From Actinomycetota bacterium (lineage in GTDB: Bacteria; Actinomycetota; Acidimicrobiia; Acidimicrobiales; Ilumatobacteraceae): 64,000 nt of DNA. Shown piece after piece: positions 7,074-15,822 of the stretch. Numbering within the stretch: position 1 is the stretch's first letter; each line of letters begins with the position of its first letter. The translations under genes and the position numbers were made by a program. The DNA is taken from NCBI GenBank assembly GCA_005788815.1, contig SYAZ01000032.1:1-64000 (forward strand), in the 5' to 3' direction. A model generated the notes under the pieces. It ran no database searches. It saw only the letters and a program-made list of their open reading frames with translations, and was not told the origin of the DNA.

Positions 7074-9170
7074 ATGAGTCGCTGGTTTGGTAACCGAGAG
7101 TTAAGTTGGCTTGATTTCAATGAGCGAGTTCTCTCTCTTGCTCGCGAGACGTCCATACCGCTTCTTGAGCGAGTTAAGTTTTGCGCCATTTTTAGTGGCA
7201 ACCTCGATGAGTTTTTCCAAGTACGTGTAGCTGCGCTGAAAGGCCAAGTTGCCGCCGGTGTCCCTTCGAGTGCAGCAGATGGTTTATCGCCAACACGCCA
7301 ACTCACCGCAGTGGGGCAGCGTGTAGAAAGCCTTGTGAAAGAGCAAGAGAGAATCTTGCTTGAAGATTTATTGCCACTCATGGCCGAGCAGGGCATCACA
7401 GTATGTCGTTGGCATGAACTCACAGTTGATGAACAGACGGAGTTGTCTGAGTTTTTTGATCGTCAACTATTTCCTGTGCTCACTCCGCTAGCCGTCGACC
7501 CCGCTCATCCTTTTCCATATATTTCCAACCTCGCTTTGAGCCTCGGAGTATTAGTGCGTGATCCGTCAAGTGGCGAACAGCGATTTGCGCGCGTCAAAGT
7601 TCCAACATTCCTGAAGCGATTCCATCAAGTTTCTGAGAATCGTTTTGTCCCTATAGAAGATGTGATGTCTGCCAATATTGCAGATCTTTTCTTGGGCATG
7701 GACATTGTTCATGTAAGCGCATTTCGTGTGACGCGTAACGCTGACCTCACCTTGGAAGACGAAGACGCAGACGACTTGTTGGCCGCTGTGGAAATGGAAT
7801 TACGCCGCCGCCGCTTTGGTCGTGCCGTGCGCTTAGAAGTAGAACGTGGAATTGATGCTGCGGTGTTGGAAATGCTGCTTGAGGAACTGGAACTTGAATC
7901 CGGAGATGTTTCTTTTCATGATGCTCCACTTGCGCTCGGTTCTCTGTGGGAGATACACGCAATTGATGAACCAGGCCTGAAGGACAAGTATTGGTCATCG
8001 GTGACCGCCGGCCGTCTAGCTGCTGCGGATGGCAATGATCAATCCATGTTTAGCGTGTTACGAGACAGAGATCTTCTTGTTCATCATCCGTATGAATCAT
8101 TTTCATCATCGACGGAAGAATTTTTAGAGCAAGCAGCAGATGACCCTCGTGTGCAGGGAATCAAAATCACTTTGTATCGCACGTCTGGTGATTCACCAAT
8201 TGCGCGCAGTCTCATCAAGGCTGCCGAAAAAGGGAAACAAGTTGTTGCGCTTATTGAGTTAACTGCTCGTTTTGATGAAGCAGTGAACGTGACGTGGGCT
8301 AAAGAATTAGAACGCGCCGGAGTACACGTGGTGTATGGCGTCGTTGGTCTGAAGACACATTGCAAGTGTGTATTGGTCGTACGTCAGGAAGATTCTGGTC
8401 TGCGCCGCTATGTGCATGTGGGCACCGGAAACTACAACTCAAAAACTGCCCGCACATATGAAGACATTGGGTTGTTCTCTTGTAATGAGGAAATTGGCAA
8501 CGATGTCTCTCACTTATTCAACTCCCTCACTGGCTTTAGCAGGGATCGGGATTACTCGCGGTTGATTGTTGCTCCGCGTTATTTGCGTTCAAAAATCATG
8601 AGTCTGATTGAAAATGAAATTCAATTTGGTTCAGATGGCCACATCGTGATGAAGATGAACGGCCTTGCAGACGCCCAGATTATTGATCTGCTGTATCGCG
8701 CCAGCGAGGCCGGAGTGCGCATTGATCTCGTTGTGCGCGGTATTTGCTGCATGCGTCCAGCGAGCGGTCACGAAGAGACGTTGCGAATCAGGTCTGTTCT
8801 AGGTCGTTACCTTGAACACTCGCGTATGTATCGCTTTGCGCACGGGGGACGAAAGGGCGCACCGTCTTATTACATCGGTTCAGCAGACATGATGCCCCGC
8901 AATCTCGACAAGAGGGTTGAGGTGCTCATTCCAGTAGAACATCCGAAACATCAAGCGTGGATCGACGAAGTGTTCGATATTTTGCTGTCAGATGAAGTCG
9001 TCGCGTTTGAGATGAATCGTGAAGGCGACTGGCGCCGAGTGGGGCCCGCCAGCTTTATTCCCGAAAATGATGCCCAGTATCGCATTCATCGTCGTGACTC
9101 CGAGAATCAATCGAAACTGGGTATTCCGCGTTTGTCGAGCCCAGATGCCAGTGTTGTTGGCAGCGACTAA
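7074..9170 (+). CDS. ppk: Polyphosphate kinase 1
   Basis: A full-length (698 residues) Ppk1, which reversibly builds polyphosphate from ATP. The N-terminal domain opens with NRELSWLDFNERVL, the standard family start. The two catalytic histidines are His448 in YVHVGTGNYN (autophosphorylated) and His582 in LEHSRMYRFA. The PLD-like C-terminal domains include YIGSADMMPRNLDKRVEVL. It leads a phosphate block with phoU and the kinase/regulator pair, so polyphosphate storage is probably tied to phosphate sensing. Confidence 0.97.
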   Translation: MSRWFGNRELSWLDFNERVLSLARETSIPLLERVKFCAIFSGNLDEFFQVRVAALKGQVAAGVPSSAADGLSPTRQLTAVGQRVESLVKEQERILLEDLLPLMAEQGITVCRWHELTVDEQTELSEFFDRQLFPVLTPLAVDPAHPFPYISNLALSLGVLVRDPSSGEQRFARVKVPTFLKRFHQVSENRFVPIEDVMSANIADLFLGMDIVHVSAFRVTRNADLTLEDEDADDLLAAVEMELRRRRFGRAVRLEVERGIDAAVLEMLLEELELESGDVSFHDAPLALGSLWEIHAIDEPGLKDKYWSSVTAGRLAAADGNDQSMFSVLRDRDLLVHHPYESFSSSTEEFLEQAADDPRVQGIKITLYRTSGDSPIARSLIKAAEKGKQVVALIELTARFDEAVNVTWAKELERAGVHVVYGVVGLKTHCKCVLVVRQEDSGLRRYVHVGTGNYNSKTARTYEDIGLFSCNEEIGNDVSHLFNSLTGFSRDRDYSRLIVAPRYLRSKIMSLIENEIQFGSDGHIVMKMNGLADAQIIDLLYRASEAGVRIDLVVRGICCMRPASGHEETLRIRSVLGRYLEHSRMYRFAHGGRKGAPSYYIGSADMMPRNLDKRVEVLIPVEHPKHQAWIDEVFDILLSDEVVAFEMNREGDWRRVGPASFIPENDAQYRIHRRDSENQSKLGIPRLSSPDASVVGSD

Positions 9171-9255
9171 AACAATATTTTTGTGCGAGGATATAAACAA
9201 TTCATACCGAAACATTCGATCACTTCGTTTGTGACGACTAGGAGAGAGAAACAAT

Positions 9256-9987
9256 ATGGACGAACTGCGTAAAGGATTTCATCAGCAACTTGATGATGTC
9301 CGTACTGATCTTGTTCGTTTGGCTGCTTCAGTCATCGAGGCAATTCCACGTGCTACATCTGTGATTCTAAATGGCGACCTAGATGGTGCCGACGCACTCA
9401 TTCAGTTTGACGATGAGATCGATGCTCTATCAATTGATCTTGAAGAGCGTTGTTATCAGATTTTGGCACTGCAGGCTCCTGTTGCCGGAGACCTTCGTCA
9501 AGTTGTATCCGTAGTGAAGATGATTGCCGAGATCGAACGTTCAGCCGACCTTGCAGTGAACATCTGCAAAGCAGCGCGACGCATTTATGGACACGAACTT
9601 GACCCGCGACTTCGTGGATTGATTGCGCGCATGGGCGAACAAGCAGAACAACTCTGGGAAGCAGCACTTGAGTCGTTTCAAGAAAACGATGCTGCGAAAG
9701 CCGCTGCAATTGACGACATGGACTCGTATCTCGACAGTTTGCAACGCGAATTCGTGCAGGCAATCCTCGAGAGTCACTCAGGTAACTCCATAGATCTACA
9801 AGTAGCGATTCAGTTAGCAGTTGTTGCTCGCTTTTACGAGCGAATTGGCGACCATGCTGTCAACATCGGTGAGCGTGTTCGGTACTTGGTCACCGGATGG
9901 TTGCCAGAACATAAAGGTGCCACTCGGTTTCGTAATCGCTCGCAAGAAGACGACACGGACGGTATACCGTTCATTCAGCCGAAGTAA
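9256..9987 (+). CDS. phoU: PhoU-family phosphate signalling protein
   Basis: 243 residues, the usual PhoU length, built of two three-helix repeats. The metal-binding ExxxD-type motifs are seen as MIAEIERSADLAVNICKAA (about 92-110) and FYERIGDHAVNIGERV (about 193-208). PhoU proteins pass the state of the Pst phosphate transporter to the PhoR/SenX3 kinase and restrain it. Here the neighbours are ppk upstream and a SenX3-type kinase 27 nt downstream, while no pst gene is in the window. The start has AGGAGAG 8 nt upstream. Confidence 0.93.
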   Translation: MDELRKGFHQQLDDVRTDLVRLAASVIEAIPRATSVILNGDLDGADALIQFDDEIDALSIDLEERCYQILALQAPVAGDLRQVVSVVKMIAEIERSADLAVNICKAARRIYGHELDPRLRGLIARMGEQAEQLWEAALESFQENDAAKAAAIDDMDSYLDSLQREFVQAILESHSGNSIDLQVAIQLAVVARFYERIGDHAVNIGERVRYLVTGWLPEHKGATRFRNRSQEDDTDGIPFIQPK

Positions 9988-10014
9988 CGCTAGAGAAAGT
10001 TCCGTAAGAGTCGC

Positions 10015-11133
10015 ATGTGGCAATTGATTGTTGGAGTGTTGCTGGGTGCAGTTGCAAGTATCGTCGTCATGCGCCGAATTTCGCGTCAACACATTCCCAT
10101 CGTCGAACCAGTCTCTGCGCCCCCGGAAGAAATTGCCAGCAATAACGAATCTATGGAAGCCCTCGTCCATGCACTTCCCATGGGAATTGTTGTCCTAAAT
10201 AAAAACGGACAAGTTCGTTTTCGCAACAGCGCTGTCTCGTCTTTTACAGGCACACGTCATGCTGAAATCTTGGTGGAAGCAGCCACTGAAAGGTTACTTG
10301 ATCGGGCATTAGTTGGAAAAGAACGACGTGAAGAGATTCAACTAGCTGGCCCTCCAATCAGAGTTCTCGAGGTACATGCTGTGCCGTTGAATGACGGTGG
10401 GGCATTGGCGCTGGTGGAAGACATCACTGAAAGATGGCGTATCGACCAGGTACGTACAGATTTTGTGGCAAATGTCAGCCACGAATTAAAGACACCCGTC
10501 GGTGCAATTTCGGTGCTGGCAGAAACACTGGAGGGTGAGACCGAAGATGAACTCATCTTGCGGCTTACTGGACGCATGGTGTTAGAGACGCAACGCATGT
10601 CTCGCACGATTGATGACTTGCTCGAATTATCGCGCATTGAATTGGGTGGTGAATCTCTCCATACCAGCATCGACATGATTGATGTACTGGCAGAAGTTGT
10701 AGAGCGCGTGAGTTCGCTCGCGGCAAAGAAGAATGTCGGCCTAGTTGTTGAACAGCTCACAGGTTCCTCGATAGTGACGGGAGACTTCTTTCAACTCACT
10801 TCGGCTATAGGCAATCTCGTGGAGAATGCCATCAAGTACAGCGAGAACGATTCAGCAATCAAAGTCCGTTTGCGTGAGGGAATAGATTCAATGATTGACG
10901 TTGAGGTGGAAGATCACGGAATTGGAATTCCAGCCGAAAGCCTTGATCGCATCTTTGAACGCTTCTATCGAGTGGATAGGGCCCGTAGTCGAGGAACAGG
11001 CGGAACAGGCCTAGGACTGTCGATTGTTCGCCATGTGGCCACCAATCATGGCGGTGAGGTGAACGTACGGTCTCGTGAAGGTGAAGGTTCGGTGTTTATC
11101 CTCTCTATTCCTCGTGTTCAGGCCACTTCTTGA
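10015..11133 (+). CDS. Sensor histidine kinase, SenX3/PhoR type
   Basis: A 372-residue histidine kinase. It has one N-terminal membrane helix (about 3-18), a PAS-like domain (about 45-135, VHALPMGIVVLNKNGQVRFR) and a HisKA helix with phospho-acceptor His156 in NVSHELKTPVGAI. The ATPase domain carries the N box (ENAIKYS), G1 (DHGIGIP) and G2 (GTGGTGLGLSIV). Single-helix, PAS-bearing kinases of this layout beside phoU are SenX3/PhoR-like phosphate sensors. It is followed 16 nt later by its response regulator. Confidence 0.92.
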   Translation: MWQLIVGVLLGAVASIVVMRRISRQHIPIVEPVSAPPEEIASNNESMEALVHALPMGIVVLNKNGQVRFRNSAVSSFTGTRHAEILVEAATERLLDRALVGKERREEIQLAGPPIRVLEVHAVPLNDGGALALVEDITERWRIDQVRTDFVANVSHELKTPVGAISVLAETLEGETEDELILRLTGRMVLETQRMSRTIDDLLELSRIELGGESLHTSIDMIDVLAEVVERVSSLAAKKNVGLVVEQLTGSSIVTGDFFQLTSAIGNLVENAIKYSENDSAIKVRLREGIDSMIDVEVEDHGIGIPAESLDRIFERFYRVDRARSRGTGGTGLGLSIVRHVATNHGGEVNVRSREGEGSVFILSIPRVQATS

Positions 11134-11149
11134 GGCACGATAGGTACTG

Positions 11150-11875
11150 ATGGTGAACGCACGAAATACTTCAGGTATCCCAACTGTGTTGGTCGTAGAA
11201 GATGAAGAGTCATTTATTGAAGCTCTTCAAGTGGGCCTGAAGCGTGAAGGGTTTCGCGTAGAGGTGGCTCGTGACGGTCTGCAGGCCCTCGAGATGTTTG
11301 ACATCGTGCAACCAGACTTAGTGCTGCTTGATGTGATGTTGCCAAAAATGTCAGGCATAGATGTTTGTCGTCAACTGCGCAAGAAAACTCTGACGCCCAT
11401 CATTATGGTGACGGCAAAGGGTGCAGAGATTGACACCGTCGTCGGACTTGAAGTTGGAGCAGACGATTACGTCACGAAGCCGTACCGTTTACGTGAGTTA
11501 ACAGCGCGCATGCGTGCAGTCATGCGTCGAGTGCCAACAGAACGCGGTGGAGAACTATCCGGATCCTCTATTGAAGTCGGTGATGTTGCTCTTGATCCTG
11601 ATCAGCACGAGGTCATCATTCGTGGAGACGCACAAGCACTTCCACTGAAGGAATTTGAATTGCTGCACATTCTCTTGGCGAATGCTGGCAGAGTGTTGCC
11701 CCGTGAAACCCTGATTGATCGTGTGTGGGGTAGCGATTATGTGGGCGACACAAAGACATTAGATGTGCACATCAAGCGACTGCGCTCAAAAATTGAAGAT
11801 GATCCGGCTAATCCCACACGTATCGTCACTATTCGTGGTTTGGGATACAAGTACGACAAACAACGAACGGCGTAA
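11150..11875 (+). CDS. OmpR/PhoB-type response regulator, RegX3-like
   Basis: A 241-residue response regulator. The receiver domain (about 12-125) has acidic pocket residues Glu17-Asp18, phospho-acceptor Asp61 in LLDVMLPKMSG and the conserved Lys in DDYVTKP. The C-terminal winged helix (about 145-238) has the LKEFELLHILLANAGRVL and LDVHIKRLRSKIEDD signatures. It is the evident partner of the kinase at 10015; with phoU and ppk alongside, control of phosphate genes is likely. The stop codon is also the first part of the next gene's promoter element. Confidence 0.93.
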   Translation: MVNARNTSGIPTVLVVEDEESFIEALQVGLKREGFRVEVARDGLQALEMFDIVQPDLVLLDVMLPKMSGIDVCRQLRKKTLTPIIMVTAKGAEIDTVVGLEVGADDYVTKPYRLRELTARMRAVMRRVPTERGGELSGSSIEVGDVALDPDQHEVIIRGDAQALPLKEFELLHILLANAGRVLPRETLIDRVWGSDYVGDTKTLDVHIKRLRSKIEDDPANPTRIVTIRGLGYKYDKQRTA

Positions 11876-11884
11876 TATCTGCGC
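11873..11884 (+). promoter_or_regulatory. Leaderless -10 element for the MFS gene, overlapping a stop codon
   Basis: TAATAT (11873-11878) sits 6 nt before GTG 11885. Its first three bases are the TAA stop codon of the response regulator gene. Confidence 0.5.
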
Positions 11885-13120
11885 GTGGCGAAAACACGCA
11901 GATCTTCAGATGTAGTGGGAACAGGCCTGCCGCCAACCACGCCTTTTCAACGGCTGTCTCGCGTGCACTCGTTAATGACAGCAGGTGACACAGCAATGGC
12001 TGTTGCTCTCGCCGACTCATTGTTTTTATCTATCAGCCCAGATGCGGCTCGAACGAAAGTTCTGTTGTTCCTTGCCGTGAGTATGGCTCCATTTGCAGTG
12101 GTTGCTCCACTCGTTGGCCCGTTTGTTGATCGCATGAAAGGTGGTCAACGAATGGTGGTTGTGCTGGTGGGAGTCCTTAGAGCATGCGTGCTAGTGGGCA
12201 TGGCTAGTTCGCTTGATTCACTCACACTTTTTCCGTTGGCGTTTGCTGCATTGATTCTGGGAAAAACCTATGCGATTGCAAAATCGGCAATTGTGCCAAA
12301 CACCGTGAACGACGAAGCCAAGCTCGTGGAATCGAATAGCAAGTTGGGACAGATTGCGGGTATTACGGGCTTTGTAGTCGCAGGTCCTGTTGCTGCTTTG
12401 CAGTTGATAGACACACGTGCGGCACTGGGGCTTGGAGTCGTTGCATTCTTGGCTGCGTCCTTGAACGCGTATCGACTGCCGAAGATGGCCGTGCAAGTAG
12501 GACCCACCGATGCGCGTGAAGCGGAAGAACTTCACAGTCCATCGGTAGTGGCTGCATCGATTGCAATGCGTACTTTGCGGTTTGCCGTTGGTTTCATGTT
12601 CTTTCATTTGGCATTTTGGCTACGAGAAGAAATCGCTGGCACTGCCTGGTTTGGACTGGCGATTGGCCTATCTGGTCTCGCAACGTTGGGAGCCAATTTC
12701 GCCGGACCACATCTGCGCAGTCGCATGCGCGTGGAGACGATGTTGTTTACATCTGTTGTATTCATAGTTGTTATCGGGCTTTTTGCTACCTGGTATGACC
12801 GAGTGGTGGGAGGAATCGTGCTGGCTGCTGCTGTGAATGCTGCTGCCGCAATTGGGCGACTGGCATTTGAAGCCACTGTGCAAAGAGACGCACCCGATGC
12901 AAACCGTGGAAAAACATTTGCACGATTTGAAACACAAAATCAGATTGCTTGGGTATGCGGTGGTCTCATTCCAGTCATAGTTAGCCCGTCTGGGTGGCTT
13001 GGCTTTGCTGGAGTCATGGTGATTGGTTTTGTTGGCGCAGTGATGTTTTGGCGCGCTGGCGGAATTGTTATTGGATCTCGAGGCGGGCGAGCCAGAGGCC
13101 GGGCGCATCGACCTCGTTAG
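11885..13120 (+). CDS. MFS-type transporter of unknown substrate
   Basis: A 411-residue polytopic membrane protein with about 11-12 hydrophobic segments. It has MFS features: an Asp-rich first helix region (MTAGDTAMAVALADSLFLSI), a loop of the type PFVDRMKGGQR between helices 2 and 3, and a charged central loop (about 200-222). The C-terminus is unusually Arg/Gly-rich. The start is GTG with a leaderless-type promoter. The last 53 nt overlap the convergent gene at 13068. It could be an efflux protein of the macrolide/unknown group; substrate cannot be told. Confidence 0.75.
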   Translation: MAKTRRSSDVVGTGLPPTTPFQRLSRVHSLMTAGDTAMAVALADSLFLSISPDAARTKVLLFLAVSMAPFAVVAPLVGPFVDRMKGGQRMVVVLVGVLRACVLVGMASSLDSLTLFPLAFAALILGKTYAIAKSAIVPNTVNDEAKLVESNSKLGQIAGITGFVVAGPVAALQLIDTRAALGLGVVAFLAASLNAYRLPKMAVQVGPTDAREAEELHSPSVVAASIAMRTLRFAVGFMFFHLAFWLREEIAGTAWFGLAIGLSGLATLGANFAGPHLRSRMRVETMLFTSVVFIVVIGLFATWYDRVVGGIVLAAAVNAAAAIGRLAFEATVQRDAPDANRGKTFARFETQNQIAWVCGGLIPVIVSPSGWLGFAGVMVIGFVGAVMFWRAGGIVIGSRGGRARGRAHRPR

Positions 13121-14243
13121 GGGTAGGCATTGATGCGGCCGATGAGAGCATGCGTGGCAGTGCCCCTGCTCCTTCTCGTTCTACAACCCCATCGATAAAT
13201 GTTCGTCCACGTTGCTGTTGTACACGTGTTGTTGTGAGTCCAAGCAAACGTTCGATCAACTGAGCATCTGTCCCATATTCGGCTCGTCGTCTGCGCACGG
13301 CTTCAGCAATGGGTGATGTTGCTCCGAGTAATCGTGACGACACTGCGTCGACCGCATAATCGATATAGCCAGAAATAGCAGCAACCCGCGCGTCAAGGAT
13401 TGGTGCCATTGCAACTTGCTCTGATGACCTCACTGCACCCATGAGAACCATTGGATCGGAAAACAGGGATTGAATATTGGCCATCGCATCTCCATCACTT
13501 GGATCAAGGTCGCCAAGGCTCGACATTAAGGCTTCAGGGTCCGGAGAAAAAGCAGAGACATGTCGGCGAACTAATGCAGTGAGACCCTCTTCAATTCCCG
13601 GCGCAGCGAGTATCGCATGTGACACCAATTCATGAATGAGTACCCACATCCGAAGATCGTCTCGCGGAATATCCCATTCGGAAGCAAATGAGTCGACGGA
13701 TGAAGAGACAATCAAAATCTCGGACGCGTGTGGTCGCGCAAGTGGTAACTCGTACTGTCCAAGAGCATGTTGGGCGAGCGCACCAATCATGGAGCCAACT
13801 GACATGCCAAGCATCGCGGGAGCCATCATTGTCGACAAATTATTGAGCATCGCAATCATTGGGTCGTCAGGTGAATCTGCAGGAGTATCGCGTTTGTTTA
13901 ATGCAGTGGCTAGATCTGTAAAGAGGGGTCGAAAGTCGCTGAGCGTGCGCTGCGCCCATTTTCCTCTGGTGGTGGTGAGTATCTCTGTGTGGGTGTCACG
14001 AGGCCCTGTTGATAATGCAGTGATTTCGCGCACATGCATATCGGCAATGTCTGCGAGTGCGTTGTAGGCAATGCGAGTGCTTGTATCGGGCTCTGGATCA
14101 GCGGTATCGCCGGCAGCGCCAATGTGAGCAAATTGTTGTGCAAGTTCCCAATTCAAGGGTCCTTGGCCAGCCATGGCTTTCATCATGTCGTTGAAGAAAG
14201 GCAAGCCACCAAACGGATTAGGAATGTTGTTGTCGTCAGACAT
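13068..14243 (-). CDS. DUF2342 zinc-metalloprotease-like protein with altered metal motif
   Basis: A 391-residue protein of the actinobacterial DUF2342 (F420-associated zinc-dependent metalloprotease) family. It shows a Gly/Pro-rich start, a central helical region and the WVLIHELVSHAIL segment at the expected place. The family motif is HExxH; here residues 204-209 read HELVSH, so the fifth position is Ser208 and the His comes one residue late. That would disturb zinc binding unless the helix shifts. A C-terminal motif of the type RRRRAEYGTDAQLIERLLGL is normal for the family. The gene overlaps the convergent MFS gene by 53 nt. Activity is doubtful. Confidence 0.8.
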   Translation of the reverse strand: MSDDNNIPNPFGGLPFFNDMMKAMAGQGPLNWELAQQFAHIGAAGDTADPEPDTSTRIAYNALADIADMHVREITALSTGPRDTHTEILTTTRGKWAQRTLSDFRPLFTDLATALNKRDTPADSPDDPMIAMLNNLSTMMAPAMLGMSVGSMIGALAQHALGQYELPLARPHASEILIVSSSVDSFASEWDIPRDDLRMWVLIHELVSHAILAAPGIEEGLTALVRRHVSAFSPDPEALMSSLGDLDPSDGDAMANIQSLFSDPMVLMGAVRSSEQVAMAPILDARVAAISGYIDYAVDAVSSRLLGATSPIAEAVRRRRAEYGTDAQLIERLLGLTTTRVQQQRGRTFIDGVVEREGAGALPRMLSSAASMPTPNEVDAPGLWLARLEIQ

Positions 14244-14255
14244 GTGTTCAGACTA
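14244..14255 (-). promoter_or_regulatory. Leaderless -10 element for the DUF2342 gene
   Basis: On the minus strand TAGTCT (14255-14250) is 6 nt before ATG 14243. Confidence 0.6.
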
Positions 14256-14279
14256 GGGAGTATTTCTTCGGCAACGTTG

Positions 14280-15047
14280 TCAGTGAGATGTAACGAAGTT
14301 CATAATTCGTGAAATCGAAGATGTCCCAAGCACCACGGCTCGATGCTGCAGGTGAACGATGATTCCTTTGATGCTGCTGCCGTTCATAAGAAGCGCGATG
14401 CCATTGAGGCAATCTGGATTGCTGATGGGTACGTCGTGATGCTGTTCAAGTTTCTTCGTGGTGTAGCTCGGCCCAAGGACGGTTTGATCGTCATCAAAAG
14501 CATCTACTGCCATGAATTCTGAAAGGTCTGCGCTGTCGTGAGGATTGATGAATTCATGTGTGGGGAGTACTGGGCCGCTAACGGAAGAATCAGGACTTTC
14601 AAGAATGGCCACCCCGATGTCTTCCATTGCTTGGTACATACCTACCGGAGAACGAGAACCATCGGGAAAGATGATCTCTGTAACTGCGCTAGTTGACACT
14701 GCCTCGAGTGCTGCCAGCCACAATCCGTCACCTAGTGAAATTGCTGTCGAGGTTTTAGAACCGCTCCGCACCGTGTGCACAGGTGCGAATGTTGCATTTT
14801 TAGCACCAACGATGGTGGCCACTTCGTTTTCTACAGGCTCCGAGTATTCGCTGATTCCTTTTGGCACCGCGATTGCCAACACGACAAGTGATGCAAACAC
14901 ACTGATGGCTGCTGTAACGGCTGAGAGACGGCGACCAACTGGGGGCGGATTCATAATGAATTCCGAAGAATGAGCAGCGGACCGTTCGGCAGGGTGGAGG
15001 GGATCGGGACCAGATGACGAAGGAGTGTTGAAATCGTCGGTGCTCAC
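14280..15047 (-). CDS. Membrane-anchored trypsin-like protein, probably inactive
   Basis: 255 residues: a ~40-residue cytoplasmic tail rich in Ser and Pro, one membrane helix (about 41-62, AVTAAISVFASLVVLAIAVP), then an extracytoplasmic domain. That domain has the rhythm of a trypsin/HtrA-type barrel: ISLGDGLWLAALEAV in place of the His-bearing strand, EDIGVAILESP matching the Asp strand, and CLNGIALLMNG where GNSGGPL is expected. The Asp seems kept, but the catalytic His and Ser appear to be Ala and Asn. The family match is by pattern only. The start is GTG. It may be a binding or sensing protein. Confidence 0.55.
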   Translation of the reverse strand: MSTDDFNTPSSSGPDPLHPAERSAAHSSEFIMNPPPVGRRLSAVTAAISVFASLVVLAIAVPKGISEYSEPVENEVATIVGAKNATFAPVHTVRSGSKTSTAISLGDGLWLAALEAVSTSAVTEIIFPDGSRSPVGMYQAMEDIGVAILESPDSSVSGPVLPTHEFINPHDSADLSEFMAVDAFDDDQTVLGPSYTTKKLEQHHDVPISNPDCLNGIALLMNGSSIKGIIVHLQHRAVVLGTSSISRIMNFVTSH

Positions 15048-15120
15048 AAGAGAAGAACACTAATCGTGACCGCAGTAGAAGTGTTGTCGCCATCACAGAC
15101 CTGACCCATAGCCATAGGAG

Positions 15121-15133
15121 TACGATAAGACCT
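15121..15133 (+). promoter_or_regulatory. Leaderless -10 element for moaE
   Basis: TACGAT (15121-15126) lies 7 nt before ATG 15134. Confidence 0.55.
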
Positions 15134-15616
15134 ATGCCCGTACCGCAACTTGGAGATGATTGGTGTGAATTGACCCCTTCTGAGTTGCCTATCTCCCAGA
15201 TCTACGAATGGGTACTCCGGCCAAATTGTGGGGCCGTGGTCTTATTCTCGGGAACCGTGCGCGACCATGCTGATGGGCGCTCGGACGTGACCTCTCTTGA
15301 ATACGAAGCGTATGAAGATGCTGTTGTCCCCGTGTTCCAGAATCTTGCGCATGAAGCACGCCAACAGTTCGACGGAATTGGTCGTGTTGCAATCTTGCAT
15401 CGAACTGGGTTGTTGCAGTTAGAAGAGTCCTCCGTAGTCGTTGCAGTGTCATCGCCACATCGTGGCAATGCATTTGAGGCTGCTCGATTCCTCATTGATG
15501 CGTTAAAGGAAAGTGCACCAATCTGGAAAAAAGAAAATTGGGTAGGTGGTTCTGACTGGGGCACTGGCGCTCATGATGTAGTTGCAACAAAGAAAGTGTC
15601 AGAGTCTTCTCAATGA
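15134..15616 (+). CDS. moaE: Molybdopterin synthase large subunit MoaE
   Basis: A 160-residue MoaE, which with MoaD inserts sulfur into precursor Z (cPMP) to make molybdopterin. Family signatures are GAVVLFSGTVRDHADG (about 34-49), LEYEAYEDAV, AVSSPHRGNAFEAARF and the active-site Lys in APIWKKENW. The first ~20 residues are an extension. No moaD or other molybdenum cofactor gene is nearby; the next two genes are translationally coupled and encode a small membrane protein and MreB, an unusual pairing. Confidence 0.93.
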   Translation: MPVPQLGDDWCELTPSELPISQIYEWVLRPNCGAVVLFSGTVRDHADGRSDVTSLEYEAYEDAVVPVFQNLAHEARQQFDGIGRVAILHRTGLLQLEESSVVVAVSSPHRGNAFEAARFLIDALKESAPIWKKENWVGGSDWGTGAHDVVATKKVSESSQ

Positions 15617-15822
15617 TTTCCATGTCGTTTCTTACGGGCTTGTTTTCATTCTTGGCTTTTGTTTCTGGAAGTGCACTTTTAGTGATGGTGTATCTCGACA
15701 ATCGAAAAGTGCGTATCGACGACGGCATCGCTAAGTTTCGTCGACATATTGATGCTTTGTCTCCCGAAGCGCGTCGTTCATCTGTGCATCACAACAACCC
15801 TGAAGATAGGTGGAGCCGATAA
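15613..15822 (+). CDS. Small single-helix membrane protein
   Basis: 69 residues with one N-terminal membrane helix (about 4-27, SFLTGLFSFLAFVSGSALLV) followed by a basic cytoplasmic-type tail (DNRKVRIDDGIAKFRRHIDA). It overlaps moaE by ATGA and its stop shares one base with the mreB start (TAATG), so moaE, this gene and mreB look like one transcript. Placement directly before mreB suggests a possible link to cell-shape machinery. No family recognised. Confidence 0.7.
   Translation: MISMSFLTGLFSFLAFVSGSALLVMVYLDNRKVRIDDGIAKFRRHIDALSPEARRSSVHHNNPEDRWSR

Noticed and set aside
9171..9255. Possible Pho/RegX3 box before phoU
   Set aside because: ATTCATAC and ATTCGATC look like imperfect direct repeats but do not match the known GTTCACC-type consensus well enough to call.
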